Source: Delphinapterus leucas (lineage: Eukaryota; Chordata; Mammalia; Artiodactyla; Monodontidae). From it: a stretch of 64,000 nt of DNA. This document shows, piece after piece, positions 21,754 through 33,195 of the stretch (its first letter is position 1; the number at the start of each line of letters is the position of its first letter). Both the position numbers and the translations under genes were made by a program. The stretch covers positions 5,510,543-5,574,542 of the forward strand of contig NW_022098001.1 in assembly GCF_002288925.2 (NCBI RefSeq), written 5' to 3'. The notes beneath the pieces were generated by a model that was given only the letters and a program-made list of their open reading frames with translations, made no database searches and was not told the DNA's origin.

Positions 21754-24700
21754 GCGGTACGCGGGCCTCTCACTGTCGTGGCCTCTCCCGTTGCAGAGCA
21801 CAGGCAACGGACGCGCAGGCTCAGCGGCCATGGCTCACGGGCCCAGCTGCTCCGCGGCATGTGGGATCTTCCCGGACCGGGGCATGAACCCGTGTCCCCT
21901 GCATCGGCAGGCGGACTCTCAACCACTGCGCCACCAGGGAAGCCCTCATCATATATATTTTGTAATGCTGGAGAATGAGCAAATTCTTTGGAGTTTACCA
22001 AGCTGTAGTAGATACTTCCCTTCTGTTATTTATTTATCCCGGTAAAGTAACTCTGACTGGGTATTGTTCTTTAACAGCCATTAGAGAGGGCCTTCCCGGT
22101 AACTTTTCTACAATATGACTGAATGTACTCACTGGAAATCAGTGTTTTGAAGGCTATCTGGTAGAATCCTCTGGACCGGCATTGCTGCAGAGTCTTCTGG
22201 ACTTAGCCATGTACATCTGTTCCCCGTCACTGTTCACCTACCCCCACCTCCGCCCCGAAAGTGTCCTATCTGTTGCCGGGGATATAAGCCCTAATGTAAA
22301 GTTGAAGAGTGCTTTGAAATTCCATTTGCCCTTCAAAATCAAAATTTCCCTAATTACAGGTTATAACCCTATTTTGGCTTTACCTTTGTAAAGTACAGAC
22401 TCAGTTTCCTTTTTACTTCTCCCACTGGCTGCTTTGATCTTTTCTTCAGTAGCTTTGCATGTAGGTATTGGATGCGCTCCCTCTGCACACTTGGGTAGAA
22501 GGATGCTGACACCAGGATTTTAAGTTGCATCAGGATGGAGGACAGCAGTCCTAGCATCACTAGTATCACAAGAATAAAACTGAGAGGAATCCAGGTCTCA
22601 GAGAGAAGTAGCTTTGGTTTAGGGAGGCAACTGGGTTCAAACAGAGATATATTAAATGAAGAATCATGGATGATGTCTTGAGCTTCTTGTTTCTAAAACG
22701 AAAGAATAAAATCATCAAGATCCATGCCATTTTCATACTCTGTCCTTGTCTTTCTCAATACTGCCCCGTAGCACGTAACATTTATCTTAAAATATGCAGG
22801 GAGCTTTGGCTGAAGGGGCTATCCCAGCTCCTTTTATGTGCTATGACTGGAATAAAGGAGAAGAGATGAATTTTAGTTGTAGCCATTGCAGAGTTTTCCA
22901 GAGTGGGATTGTGGAAATATAGATTTCCTTGAGAGAAGGATATCAGATAAGTTTGTTTGCTCTGTCCTTTCTTTAGAGAGTCACAATAGCCATGAGACTG
23001 TTGAGGGTGCTGACAAGAAAGCAGAGAAATTTGCTTAAATTCAGCCAACGATTCTCCTATTAATTTTGACCGCATGACTTATTTTTATGGAACACCCGTT
23101 TCTACACTTCAGAGCATGTGGGACTAACGAAAGATGGTTTTTGCTTAACTGGGGGAGAAGTTTTTTTTGTAGCAGAGCCCCTCAAGGCCCAGTCATAGCC
23201 TCTCCATCTCGACAAACACCTCGTCAGCAGACCACAAGGTCATAAAGATGTGGAGGCATTAAATTATGTTCTAAGTCATCCTTCTAGAGCTTGAGGTGGC
23301 GGGGGAGGGGTGGTGGGGGGGGTGGAATTATTCTTGATGCAAGAATACAAGAAGAGTATATTTACTCAAAGTGTCTCTAAAATCCTATTTATAGAGGTCT
23401 CAAAATAGGACATTTTCACATCTCTCTTAGATGATAGGAGGGGTGCATTCCTCCCCGCTTGAAGGCAAGAGAATAAGCCAGTTGCCCTCAACAAACTGAC
23501 CCAGAGGGCAGATGACATTGAGCCACCCAGTCAAGCCACCAGCAGGAGACGTGTGTGCTGATTCAGCTCTTACTTTTCCCTGACCTGAGAAAGCCATATA
23601 GTCTCTTGGTGGATTTGTTTTCCAATTTGGTAAAACAGGAATTAATGGACCAGATCCTGCCCATGAATAAACTACTCCCAGTGTAAATTAAGCACCTTGG
23701 GGATGGAGCATTAACGTTACAGACTGGAGTACTTAGTAAGTTATTATCACTCCAACACCCTAGAGCCCTGGGGCGCAGAGGAGGAAAATGACTTCTTAAA
23801 AGAACCCAATCACACCCAGAGAACACCACGCACCTTCGATTTACCCCAATACCTGTGAAAAATCTGGAAACCCCAAAACCTGGGACTTCTACACAAATGT
23901 CAAGTCAGATCTGCAATTTCCCCAGCACTGTGGCTAAGCAGTAGAAAGCATTTGTGTTGCCTCTCCTTTTCTCTTACTAAAAAGACAGTTCACCTACGAT
24001 TAAATAGAGAGATTTCAGTCCCCAGAGCAGAGGCATGCATTCTTTTCAATACTGTTGAAGAAACAAACACATCGATTGAGTAAGTGATGAGAAATCCTGC
24101 AATAAGAAAGCAGCGGGTGTCCGGTCTGGGAAGAAGTTATTTAGTCTAGGAATCTAACCGGGGATTTTGCAGCTGGGAGCCAGGGCTTCAGAAAGGTTGT
24201 CAACACTCTTGTATGGGCTTGGTGGAGGGTAACAAACTCTCAAAATACCGAGCAATGTACTAAATGGTACCCCAATGTTTTAAAATGTGTTTGCCTCTCT
24301 CAAGTAAACAATTTGCCAAGATGGTATTGAGTAATGGATGGAAGATTCACTCTGGTATCAGACAGTCCTGAAAAGTTAATGCAGACCAATGCTGGGCACA
24401 TAGTAGGTGCTCAATAAGTAGAGACTGTAGCTTTTTAAATTTATTATTATTATTTTTTTGCGGTACACAGGCCTCTCACTGTTGTGGCCTCTCCCGTTGC
24501 GGAGCACAGGCTCTGGACGCGCAGGCTCAGCGGCCATGGCTCACGGGCCCAGCCGCTCTGCGGCAGGCGGACTCTCAACCACTGCGCCACCAGGGAAGCC
24601 CGACTGTAGCTATTTTTACTTACAGCGTCCACCTATCCAGCCAGGTCTATTCACGTCATTTCCCACTTTTCTTCTTTATTTAAAATTGTATAAAAGTGGG

Positions 24701-27553
24701 AGAGGGGCTTCCCTGGTGGCGCAGTGGTTGAGAGTCTGCCTGCTAATGCAGGGGACACGGGTTCGAGCCCTGGTCTGGGAGGATCCCACATGCCACGGAG
24801 CAACTGGGCCTGTGAGCCACAACTACTGAGCCTGCGCGTCTGAAGCCTGTGCTCCGCAACAAGAAAGGCCGCGATCGTGAGAGGCCCACGCACCGCGATG
24901 AAGAGTGGCCCCCACTTGCCGCAACCAGAGAAAGCCCTCGCACAGAAACGAAGACCCAACACAGCATAAATAAATTAATAAAACTCCTATCCCAACATCT
25001 TCTAAAAAAAAAAAAAAGTTTAAAACAAAAAAAAGTGGGAGAAACCTTGAGCCAATGTTTCTTTTCTTGCTTGACTTCTCCTTTGCAAATCTGCTGCAAT
25101 GGAGAGACCAGGAACCTCCAAGGTCATCGTGGGATAAGGGCAGGGCACTGCCAGTTACGTGGAAGCCAGCTGCTGGTGGCACAGCCTCCCAGGCTAGGCA
25201 GGAGAGAGTTTGAGACAAGCTCCCACAGCAGTCTTGTGCTCGCATCTGTTCTGCGCCCACCACCCTGCTGTCATTGTGAGTGTACGTGGTGGCCTCCCCC
25301 GCCAGGACGTGAGCCCTTCGATGGCAGCCATCACGGTCTAGACAACTTTGCATCCCCAGGACCCAGCAAGACCCCAAAATGTATTTGCCAGGACATTGTC
25401 ATTGGAAAGCTTCTGGGCCTTTTTTGGAAGGCAGACTTGCTTTTCTCCCCCCGTCTATCTAAAACAGCGAGAATTCACAAAACAGGCATGGGTTTTGGCT
25501 CAGAGAGAAATAGATGAGAGAGGAGCAAAAAGATGAAGGAGAGGGAAGAACTGAGAGGGGAAGATCAAAAAAGGGACTAAGGAGGGGGATGGACTATGGG
25601 GGAGAGGAGGAGAGAAGCCCTTCTACTAGCCGCCGCCCCGGATCAAGCCTGGCTGAAAACCTTGTTTGGCTTTCATTTGAAACACTGCTTCCATTATCCA
25701 CTCTGCTCCAGATATATAGAGCAACAGGGTTCTTGTAATTAACTGAAGACTTCAGAGGAAACAGAGGGCTCAGAGTAATCAACTCCGAGAAGCAGACCAG
25801 GATTAGGCGGGGCAGGGGCCAGACAGTGCCTGCTGAGCCAGGAGAAAAGGGGAGGGAGAGTGTGGATGCAGCAGGAGGAAATGGGCTTTCAAAGGAGGGT
25901 TTCCAGGTCCCTTTCTGCCCTTCCCCTCTGAGATTTCCCCAGCAGAGGCACAATCTATTGTAGCTCAATAAAGAGGAGGGAAAATCAGACATATGGAAAC
26001 AGTAGATGGCGTGTTCACCAGCCCAGGCTAGTGCACGCCACCCAGCATGCATGACATTCACACACACGCACACGCACACGTGCACATGTACACACAACTA
26101 CACACACTACGTGTGCACGTTCCACGTAGCGCAGAATGCTAGGTTTAAAAACAAATAAGACAAGTATCTGACAGTATCCAGATCCTCTGAAATGTCTACA
26201 TACTCATCAATTTCCACAGGGAAAAATGGAAAAGAGAAAAGATAGGATGAACAAAAAGCATGGTCTCCTCTGTTGTGGTACGGCTGCCACAGGAAACTAA
26301 TACAGTGATCAAAAATGTTCAGAATGTTCTCATACTCTAACATTGGGGTTTCAACTCAATCTAACCAGCATTCTGGGTGTTCTTCCTACACGCCAGGCTC
26401 CGTGCCAGGCACTGAGATTCCAGAGGGGAATAAGACACTGCCCTGCCTTGGGAAGTTCACGATCTTTTGCAAACACACAGCAAACAGCTGGGATACACAG
26501 TGAGATGGGCCTGTGAGCACCTACCTCTCTGTGCAGCTTCAAGTGAACCTCAAGCCCTGGCAAGCTTTGGAAATGTTTGCTGATGGAGAAAATGAGCCAA
26601 TATAGCAGATAATCTATGGCTGCAAACAACACCCAGATGTAGAGATGGGTAAGTACCGGGAGGAAAAACAGCCCCAGGTTTTTCCTGTCTTTAGGAGTCA
26701 GCCAGAAAGATGGGATGACGACATACTTCTTCCTTTCCTGCTTATTCAGCGGGAGGACACAGGGCCTCTGTTCATGCCTCTCCCTCTCGTCAAACTGAAC
26801 AAATTGTCTGGTGATGTAGATGTTCTCAAACTTCCGACGACAGGAGCCCAAAAATCTCCTCATGAAGAGGCCAGTGCCAAGTAGCACCAGCAGAAGCCCC
26901 GTGAGGGCAACTAGCTGTCGCCCCAGGGAAGACAACACCTCTGTCGCTGTCACCACCTGGCACAAGACACGCAGGGCTTTGTACGTAGTGTCATTGAGCT
27001 GTGCCTCCAGGGCTTGGCTGGGACTAAAAAGAGAGACCTCCAGGGTTTGGTTCCAAGAAACAAGGTCATCAAATAGACTTAGGTGAGTGGCAAGGCCGTA
27101 TATCCACTGAATTGCTTCAATATATTTTTTCAAAAGTGGAAAATGGATGGAAAAGCTCTTTGCCCTTAGGTTGCAAGTCATACTGTCCAGGAGACCTTTA
27201 AAGTTGTGAAAAATATTTTCCACGTGTCCAAAGATGACTATCCCTGTGCCAGCGGTGATCAAAGCGTTCCTGCCTTCACGCAGGCCACACGAGAGGAAGA
27301 AGAGCAGAATGAAGCACCGTGCGTGCTTGGAGCAGCACAGGAGCGCACACGTGACCATCCAGGAGGTGGTGAAGACTATGAATGAGGACAGAAACCAGTA
27401 GAAGGCCCCAGAGAGGAGGCCAACAGAAATGAAAGCAACAAAACAACAAGTGCCCAAATGTTGGGTGAAGTCCATCCATCCAAGGCTCCTTGGAGACACA
27501 TACGTCCTCCAAAGACTGAGGAAGATATTGGTGCCTGAGGTCCAGACACCCAT
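21161..27553 (-). CDS. DCSTAMP: DCSTAMP, dendritic cell-specific transmembrane protein (three coding exons, complete)
   Basis: The joined exons 27553-26525, 22692-22384 and 21235-21161 encode 343 + 103 + 24 = 470 residues and a stop. Recognised from close similarity to the DC-STAMP sequence I know, for example residues 78-100 and 240-262. The family is a multipass membrane protein needed for cell-cell fusion of osteoclasts and foreign-body giant cells and is also made by dendritic cells. Visible hydrophobic segments lie at about 33-53, 54-74, 80-105, 213-231, 294-320 and 376-400, and the C-terminal DC_STAMP-like domain fills roughly residues 200-410. N-glycosylation sequons are N168 (NQT), N187 (NDT) and N357 (NIS). 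A basic tail (about 414-470) follows the last membrane segment. The start codon has a strong context (A at -3, G at +4). All junctions are phase 0, so exon skipping would keep the frame. No break was seen. Expression control (known family biology: RANKL/NFATc1) cannot be read here because exon 1 was not located. Confidence 0.96.
21236..22383 (-). other. DCSTAMP intron 3
   Basis: A 1.15-kb intron with GT-AG ends, interrupted by one antisense-to-plus CHR-2-like SINE next to a TA repeat (21711-21960). No other feature recognised. Confidence 0.85.
21711..21959 (-). mobile_element. CHR-2-like SINE next to a TA repeat, in DCSTAMP intron 3
   Basis: The T-run at 21737-21753 is the reversed tail, and the body continues to 'accagggaagccc' (21945). 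The TSD tcatcatatatat flanks it (21711-21723 and 21946-21958). The preceding TA tract (21678-21736) may be part of the target. DCSTAMP and the SINE are both on the minus strand. Confidence 0.9.
22384..22692 (-). CDS. DCSTAMP: DCSTAMP exon 3 (residues 344-446)
   Basis: A pyrimidine tract ending TTTTAG (AG at 22694-22693) precedes the codons K-Q-E-A-Q-D. The exon ends at 22384 with ACA-AAG followed by GTAAAG. It encodes an extracellular loop with sequon N357, the last membrane segment (about 376-400) and the start of the basic cytoplasmic tail. Its length of 309 bases is a multiple of three. Confidence 0.95.
24433..24601 (-). mobile_element. CHR-2-like SINE with an internal deletion, in DCSTAMP intron 2
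   Basis: TSD gactgtagct (24423-24432, 24602-24611). Compared with the other copies, about 60 bp around box B is missing. The remaining sequence joins at 'cggca', which occurs on both sides in intact copies. Confidence 0.9.
24704..25030 (+). mobile_element. CHR-type SINE, long form, in DCSTAMP intron 2
   Basis: Same tRNA-like head, but with an extra 3' part ('gatgaagagtggcccccac', 'gaagacccaacacagcat', 'aaactcct') shared only with the copy at 60277. TSD aaaagtgggaga (24692-24703 and 25031-25042). Confidence 0.92.
26043..26107 (+). repeat. Degenerate CA microsatellite
   Basis: Alternating ca/cg dinucleotides with interruptions, in DCSTAMP intron 2. Confidence 0.8.
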
Positions 27554-27566
27554 GCTCTTTCTGTCC
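26525..27566 (-). CDS. DCSTAMP: DCSTAMP exon 2 (first coding exon, residues 1-343)
   Basis: On the minus strand a pyrimidine-rich acceptor ending in AG (27568-27567) precedes 13 non-coding bases and then the ATG at 27553-27551. The exon ends at 26525 in a GAG codon followed by GTAGGT (26524-26519), a consensus donor. Beyond the donor, the open frame continues with residues unlike the family, so the junction is placed by both splice signal and homology. It holds the first five hydrophobic segments and two sequons. Confidence 0.95.
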
Positions 27567-27830
27567 CTGGAAATGAAAGAGAAACAGGGTCAGATGTTGC
27601 TTTCAAATGTCCTCTTTGTAAAGGGCACGATGATAGATTGATTGCAAAAAATGGCTGTAATTTTTTACTCTTCTCAGTCTCTACACTATTACTAAACCAA
27701 ACTTGGGCCCGCTCGCTGCCAATCCACTGACACTGGATTGTGGTGAAGGGAAGTGCAGAGTTTATTGCAAGGTGCCCAGTGCAGGACCAAGCAAGGAGAA
27801 CGGGCAGCTTGTGTTCAAAAGACCTGAACT

Positions 27831-28168
27831 TGATATAAACGAGTTTATTTACAAAACAGAAGTAGATTCACAGACATAGAAAACAAACTTACGGTTACCA
27901 GAGGGGATAACGGGATGGGGAGGTGCGGGAGAGCTAAATTAAAACTTTGGGATTAACTGCTATATATAAAATAGGTAAACAACAAGGACCTACTGTACAG
28001 CACAGGGAACTATATTCAGTGTCTTGTAATAACCTATAATGGAAAAGAATCTGAAAAAGAATATATATACAAATGTTTATGCATAACTGAATCACTTTGC
28101 TGTACACCTGAAGCTAACACAACACTGTAAATTAACTATACTTCAATAAAAAAAAACACGGTTTAAAA
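27831..28168 (+). mobile_element. L1 3' end, 5' truncated
   Basis: Contains the 'aacaacaaggacctactgta' segment and an A-rich tail. The left target copy aaaagacctgaact (27817-27830) recurs as aaaagacttgaact at 28385-28398, beyond the SINE that later entered the right copy. Confidence 0.85.
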
Positions 28169-28180
28169 AAAAGAGACCTG

Positions 28181-28384
28181 GGCTTCCCTGGTGGCGTAGT
28201 GGTTGAGAGTCTGCCTGCCGATGCAGGTGACATGGGTTCGTGCCCCGATCCGGGAAGATCCCACATGCCACGGAGCGGCTGGGCCCGTGAGCCATGGCCG
28301 CTGAGCCTGCATGTCTGGAGCCTGTGCTCTGCAACAGGAGAGGCCACAACAGTGAGAGGCCCGCGTACAGCAAAAAAAAAAAAA
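28181..28384 (+). mobile_element. CHR-2-like SINE inserted into the L1 target repeat
   Basis: Head 'ggcttccctggtggcgtagt' at 28181, body ending near 28370 with poly(A). Its own target copies are gacctg before and gacttg after it. Confidence 0.92.
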
Positions 28385-28938
28385 AAAAGACTTGAACTCC
28401 GCAGTGGCTTTCGGGGAAGGGTTGTTAAAGGCAGGGTGAGGGAGAGGGTTGCAGAGTGCCTGATCAGCTTGGTACATCCTTCTAACTGTGGGTGGTGAGG
28501 TACCAGCGTGATGTTTCGGGAATGAACATCATCAGCCTCTGCTTCCAACCCCTCTGGGGTCCACATGCTTATCGTCACGTGCAGTTAACTTCCTCCACCT
28601 GGCGGGGGGTTTTAATGTCTGCAAAACACCTCAAGGATATGGTTCAGGTTATTATCTACAGCCTTGAGGAGGCACTAAAAGTCCTTGACTTTGTGTTATG
28701 GCTAAACTCTTATTATTTTGTCTTACTTGACTGTTTTCCTTTGTTTCTGCATTTTCTCACTTTTCTCATTAAATTTTTTCTTTGGACTTGGGGGGAGGCC
28801 TACGAGGCTAAAGCTTTTCTACAAACAAGAGGTGGGGGACACAGGGTCTGTCCCTGGGGAGGCCCTGCAGGGTCCTGCTCAGTTTCTACATCTCCTTGCA
28901 AAGTGACGTTACAGCTTCTCCCATCAAGAAGTGAGAGA

Positions 28939-29148
28939 GGGCTTCCCTGGTGGTGCAGTGGTTGAGAGTCCGCCTGCCAATGCAGGGGACACGGGTTCGT
29001 GCCCCGGTCCGGGAGGATCCCATGTGCCGCGGAGCGGCTGGGCCCGTGAGCCATGGCCACTGAGCCTGCATGTACAGAGCCTGTGCTCCGCAACAGGAGA
29101 AGCCACAATGGTGAGAGGCCCACGTACCGCAAAAAAAAAAAAAAAAAG
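28939..29148 (+). mobile_element. CHR-2-like SINE
   Basis: Head 'gcttccctggtggtgcagtg' at 28941, poly(A) at 29131-29147. TSD aagaagtgagaga (28926-28938 and 29149-29161). Confidence 0.95.
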
Positions 29149-29325
29149 AAGAAGTGAGAGAAATAGAATCACGTGGTGGGGTTTATTTCTCCAGCCCTTG
29201 AATTTGGGATGGCCTTGTGACACCATCGGCCAATGGAATGTGGCAGAAATAATAGTATGCCTATCCCGAGTCTATGATTCCCTCCTGCCTCTCTTGGAAC
29301 CCTACTACTAACTTGTTGACAAGTC

Positions 29326-29845
29326 CAGGTATTTTAGCTTCTATTGCTGCTGTAGCAAATTTCCACAGACTTAGTGGCTTATAGAAACACATATTTATTC
29401 TCTCACAATTCTAGAGGTCAGAAGTCTAAAACTGGTCCAGAGGGCTGCAGAGGGCTGGAGGTTCTAGGGGAAAATCCATTTACTTGCCTTTTCCAGCTTC
29501 TAAAGGCCACCTCTATTCCTTAGCTTGTGGACTCTCCTCCATCTCAAAGAGAGCAATATTTCATCTTCTTTTCTTTCTGACCTCTGCTTCCATCCTTATA
29601 TCTTCTCTCATGACTCTGATCCTCCTGCCTCCCTCTTCAAAGGACCCCTGTGACTATACTGGGGTCACCCAAGGAATCCAGGATAATCTCTCCATCTCAA
29701 GGTCCTTAACTCAAGCACATATATAGAGTTCCTTTTACCATGAAAGGTAACATAGTCATAGGTTCTGGGCATTAGGACATGGACATCTTTGGTTGGGGCT
29801 AGGGGGGGTGGGGTCATTCATCCTGTCATACCAGGTTGGGCTGCT
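29326..29845 (-). mobile_element. MLT1-like LTR (ERVL-MaLR)
   Basis: 'gtagcaaatttccacagact' and 'ttagtggcttatagaaac' near the left, and 'ggattacat'-like and 'cattaggacatggacatc' parts to the right, read as a reverse-strand MLT1-type LTR. Old and diverged, with no internal coding sequence. Confidence 0.65.
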
Positions 29846-31385
29846 GAATGACAAGAGGAACATGACCAGTCTATTCCATCAACTCAGCCAATAGCTAGTC
29901 AGCTGCCATATATGTGAAATAGGGCATCCTAGACCAGCCAGTCCCCAGCCACCAGCTGATCACAGATACTTGAGCAATAAGAAATGCTTATTCACTTTGA
30001 GCCCCTGAATTGTGTGCTGCTTTTGTGTGCTGCTTTTTTGCACAGTGATTGTTCGCTGATAAAAGCAGCAGTCCTGTGCCATGGGTCTTATTAACTGAAA
30101 CAGACCTTAGGTTGATGGACAAGCTGAAATTTCAACGAACTGCATTATGTAATATCACTTTCTGACAGTCATCTATTTTCTTGTGCTCTAAGTTTACAGA
30201 CAAGAAAGCAAACCAAAGGCATCCGAACTTAAACGTGGCATTGGACTGAGGCCATTGTATTCAGCTCTGTAACCATTGTGCCTTCCCTCCCTCGTTCCTA
30301 ACCTCTGAGTGCAGTTCTCTCCTGAGAATCTTACAAGGAAAATGAGAATAATCTGTCACCGAGTTAATCATCTTTTCTTTTTTCCCAGATCTAAAATGAA
30401 GGTGCTGTGGGGCTGCTACTGCCCTGTCAGTCATACAGATTTAGGTGTGTGATGCACTCAGAGAGCATTTGGGATGATACAAAATAAATTTGAGCTATCT
30501 TAATTGACATGAAAATATCTAATGAGCATTATACCTTATGTATGGAATTTTAACGAAGACATTGATCAGTTTTTAAACACTCTCAAATAAATCCCTTCTC
30601 ACATCAAATATTTTGGGGCTGGATTTATGGAGTAGCTTAATACCGTTTGAGCCAGTGAATTACACTGGTAATGTGAGAAAGGTATCCAGTCACTGGCGGG
30701 AGGGCATGAACTGAGCAACCTGAAGGGAAGAAATGGCTCTCTTTTCGGGTTCGGGCGGAATGGGGTTAATGTAGGACAGAAATGAGATGGGGAAATAGGC
30801 AGGTTAGGAACAAACCTGTGGAAATGTCTTCAGCAATAATATAGAGGGCTTGCAGCTGCTGCACGTAATCTGAATGGGAAAGTTCAGTGCAGAGAAGAGA
30901 TACAGGGAGACGTCGTGTTGAAGAAGGGTCATTACCATGTGGGACTGGCCTTATAGAAGATTCAAGATCCTCCCTAAGAAGGTGGTTTTACTCCATCCGG
31001 AGGAAAGGAAACTGGAAGAAATGGACATTAGAATGGGGACCAGCAAAAGAACAGAGTTCTTTTTTCCTGCAAGCTTGCTTCCTTTCAGAACTGGAGGTTG
31101 ATTTGGAGGTTGGCAGTACTCCTGTGCACCAGCTCCACTCCTGTGCCTCTCTGAGCCCCAGGAATCACTGACAGCCCCTGTGCTCCTGAACTGTCCCCAG
31201 CCTTGCCAGTGCGAGTCAGCCCTGCTTCCTTGCCTGGGTCGGAGGACTTGATCAGTCAGCGGAGAGCAGGCGGACACCGGGCAGGACAGCCAGCACCACA
31301 GCAAATTGGGAGGTGCTGCCTCTCCTGCTAGGTGTGTCCCCATTTGCTTTCTTCGGTGTGGCTTTGGATTTGACCCCAAACCATT
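29846..31385. other. Unassigned intergenic sequence
   Basis: No gene or confident repeat recognised. The minus-strand 142-codon frame at 30951-31379 shows no family resemblance. Confidence 0.4.
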
Positions 31386-31600
31386 ATCTGAGTAATTGGT
31401 ACACTAATAGTTAATAATTGTCTATTATGTCCTAGGAGCTCTTTATATATAGCATCTCTCTGCATCCTCCCTAAAGCCTCTGGAGGTTGCTTTTCACACA
31501 GTGGACACTGGGGCTCAGGGTGCTTGCTGAAATGTGTCAGCGATCACACGGAGAGTAGGTGGCATAGCAGAATTCAGACCGGGTCTCCCTGCCCCCTGAG
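31386..31600 (-). repeat. MIR-like fossil
   Basis: 'attatgtcctaggagctctt' and 'acactggggctcagggtg' resemble a reverse MIR. Confidence 0.5.
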
Positions 31601-32250
31601 CCATGCCCAGATTCCACGGCTCTGGGTCATGGGACAGGATGCTCAGCCCACTGTGTCTGCTGGAAACACATCACACTTTCTGCCAGTGACGGTTTAAGAG
31701 CTGATTTGTATATCACAAACCCATTTCTATCTGCTCATTTCTTTTTGCATCAAAATAGTTTACCCTGTAAGAATGTTTCTCAAATCAGCAGATTTTTCTC
31801 TACAGTAAATCAAAATTCCCAGCTGTCTTATTTTTTTCTAATATCCTTTATGAGGTACCATGTTGCTTGCTTTCTAAAAAATTAATAATGCATATTTTAG
31901 ATTCATTTTTCCCTCCTTTTGCCTTCATCCTTGTACAGTGTGTTCTTTATAAAGAGATTTCTCTGCAAGTGAGAAACAGATTTATGGATACATTAAAATG
32001 TTAGCCTTCGGCAATAAAATCTAATAACAAATAAGATATATTACTGCAATTTTGTCTTATAAGAGGCACATGTTTTCTTAACAAGCAAAAGATCTAATAT
32101 TATTCCCCTTTGTTTTGGTGCTGAAAACAGCATGTCACCAAAAGACATCAAAACTTTCGGCAGCAAGAGGACCAAATGCCTTCTCTCCTATTTTATAGCT
32201 CAAGCCACAGAGGCGAGTTTGGACCACAAGCTCAGGGCTGGTGTTCCAGT

Positions 32251-32301
32251 CTGTTGAATGTGGCCTTGATTTCCTGTCACTGTTGAATGTGGCCTTGATT
32301 T
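32251..32301. repeat. 29-bp tandem duplication
   Basis: A 22-bp stretch beginning ctgttgaatgtggccttgat occurs at 32251 and again at 32280. The unit length is 29 bp. Confidence 0.9.
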
Positions 32302-32805
32302 CTGCACCAATCTCTGTTCCTCATTTTCCCTACTTGAATAAAAGACCTGCCTGAGCTCCTTCCTGGTGATGTTTAAGGAGGGAAGCTTTGGCAAGCACGT
32401 TAAGATTCCCTGGAGATAAGGTGCCTAGGAAATGCAACCCATTTCTTCTTGTTTCTTTGCTGCCACAGCAAATTGAGAATGTCCCTTCTCTGAAGCTCTT
32501 TAGGCAAGCCTTCAATGTCCCAACGATGAGAGGCTCAGAGGCAGGAGGTATGGATTGCACCGCCTTCCCAGCACTGATGTTTGACGCATTGCCTTTAGAT
32601 GTCTGTTGATTTCTGTCCTCTTGCTCCTGCAGAGGTGCAGTCATGCTGCTGAACTTTCTTTCTTCAGATGGCCCCTGTTCTTTCCTTTTAGAAAAATCAG
32701 GGAATCAGGATTTGGATAAGCTGGTTACTTATTCCTTTCTCAAAGACTTTTTCAGGCAGATACCCAGATTCTTAAATTTTACTTTTAGAGCTGGAAGAAA
32801 TATTA

Positions 32806-32955
32806 TAGGTCAGAGCTTCTTAAACTTGAGTATGTTATCACTGGGGGAGTCTTGTCAAAATGCAGATTTTGGTTTCAAAGGTCTAGACTGGCCCCTGAGA
32901 GTTTGCGTTCCTAACAAGTCCCAGGTGGTACTGAGGCTGCTCGTCTGAGAACCAG
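32806..32955 (+). mobile_element. MER5A-like hAT fossil
   Basis: 'cagagcttcttaaacttgag', 'aatgcagattttggtttc' and 'aacaagtcccaggtggtact' follow the MER5A order. Confidence 0.7.
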
Positions 32956-32994
32956 GCACTGCGTAGCAATCTCTAGAATTCAGGACTGTCTGAT

Positions 32995-33195
32995 AGCACT
33001 TTCAGCGGTGATGGAAACGTTCTGTATCTGTGCTGTCTAACATGGTCAGCACTAGCCTGATGTGACAACTGAGCACTTAGGGCTGGTGCAACTGAGGAGT
33101 TGAATTTTTAACTTTATTTAGTTTTAATTAATTTAAATTTAAACAGTCACATGTGGCTGGTGTCTGTCTACTGAACAGCATGGTTCTAGATGAGC
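32995..33195 (+). mobile_element. hAT-type palindromic DNA transposon fossil
   Basis: 'gtgatggaaacgttctgtat' and 'tgtgctgtctaacatggtca' at the left, 'cagtcacatgtggctggtgt' at the right, with an AT-rich centre. Resembles a common mammalian hAT MITE; the family name is not certain. Confidence 0.55.

Larger units (their letters stand above)
22693..26524 (-). other. DCSTAMP intron 2
   Basis: A 3.8-kb intron with GT-AG ends. It contains two SINEs (24433-24601 minus, 24704-25030 plus), a G-rich run at 23301-23322, a polypurine tract at 25505-25620 and a degenerate CA repeat at 26043-26107. The remainder shows nothing I recognise. Confidence 0.85.

Noticed and set aside
22182..22391. Plus-strand frame next to DCSTAMP exon 3
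   Set aside because: It lies antisense to intron 3 and the 3' edge of exon 3 (exon 3 is read on the minus strand), so it is not a separate gene.
24823..25377. 184-codon minus-strand frame and 222-codon plus-strand frame at 24849-25517
   Set aside because: Both run through a SINE and DCSTAMP intronic DNA. No family resemblance or splice context.
29330..29840. Possible active endogenous retrovirus
   Set aside because: Only MLT1/MLT2-like LTR fragments are present, with no gag, pol or env-like coding sequence.
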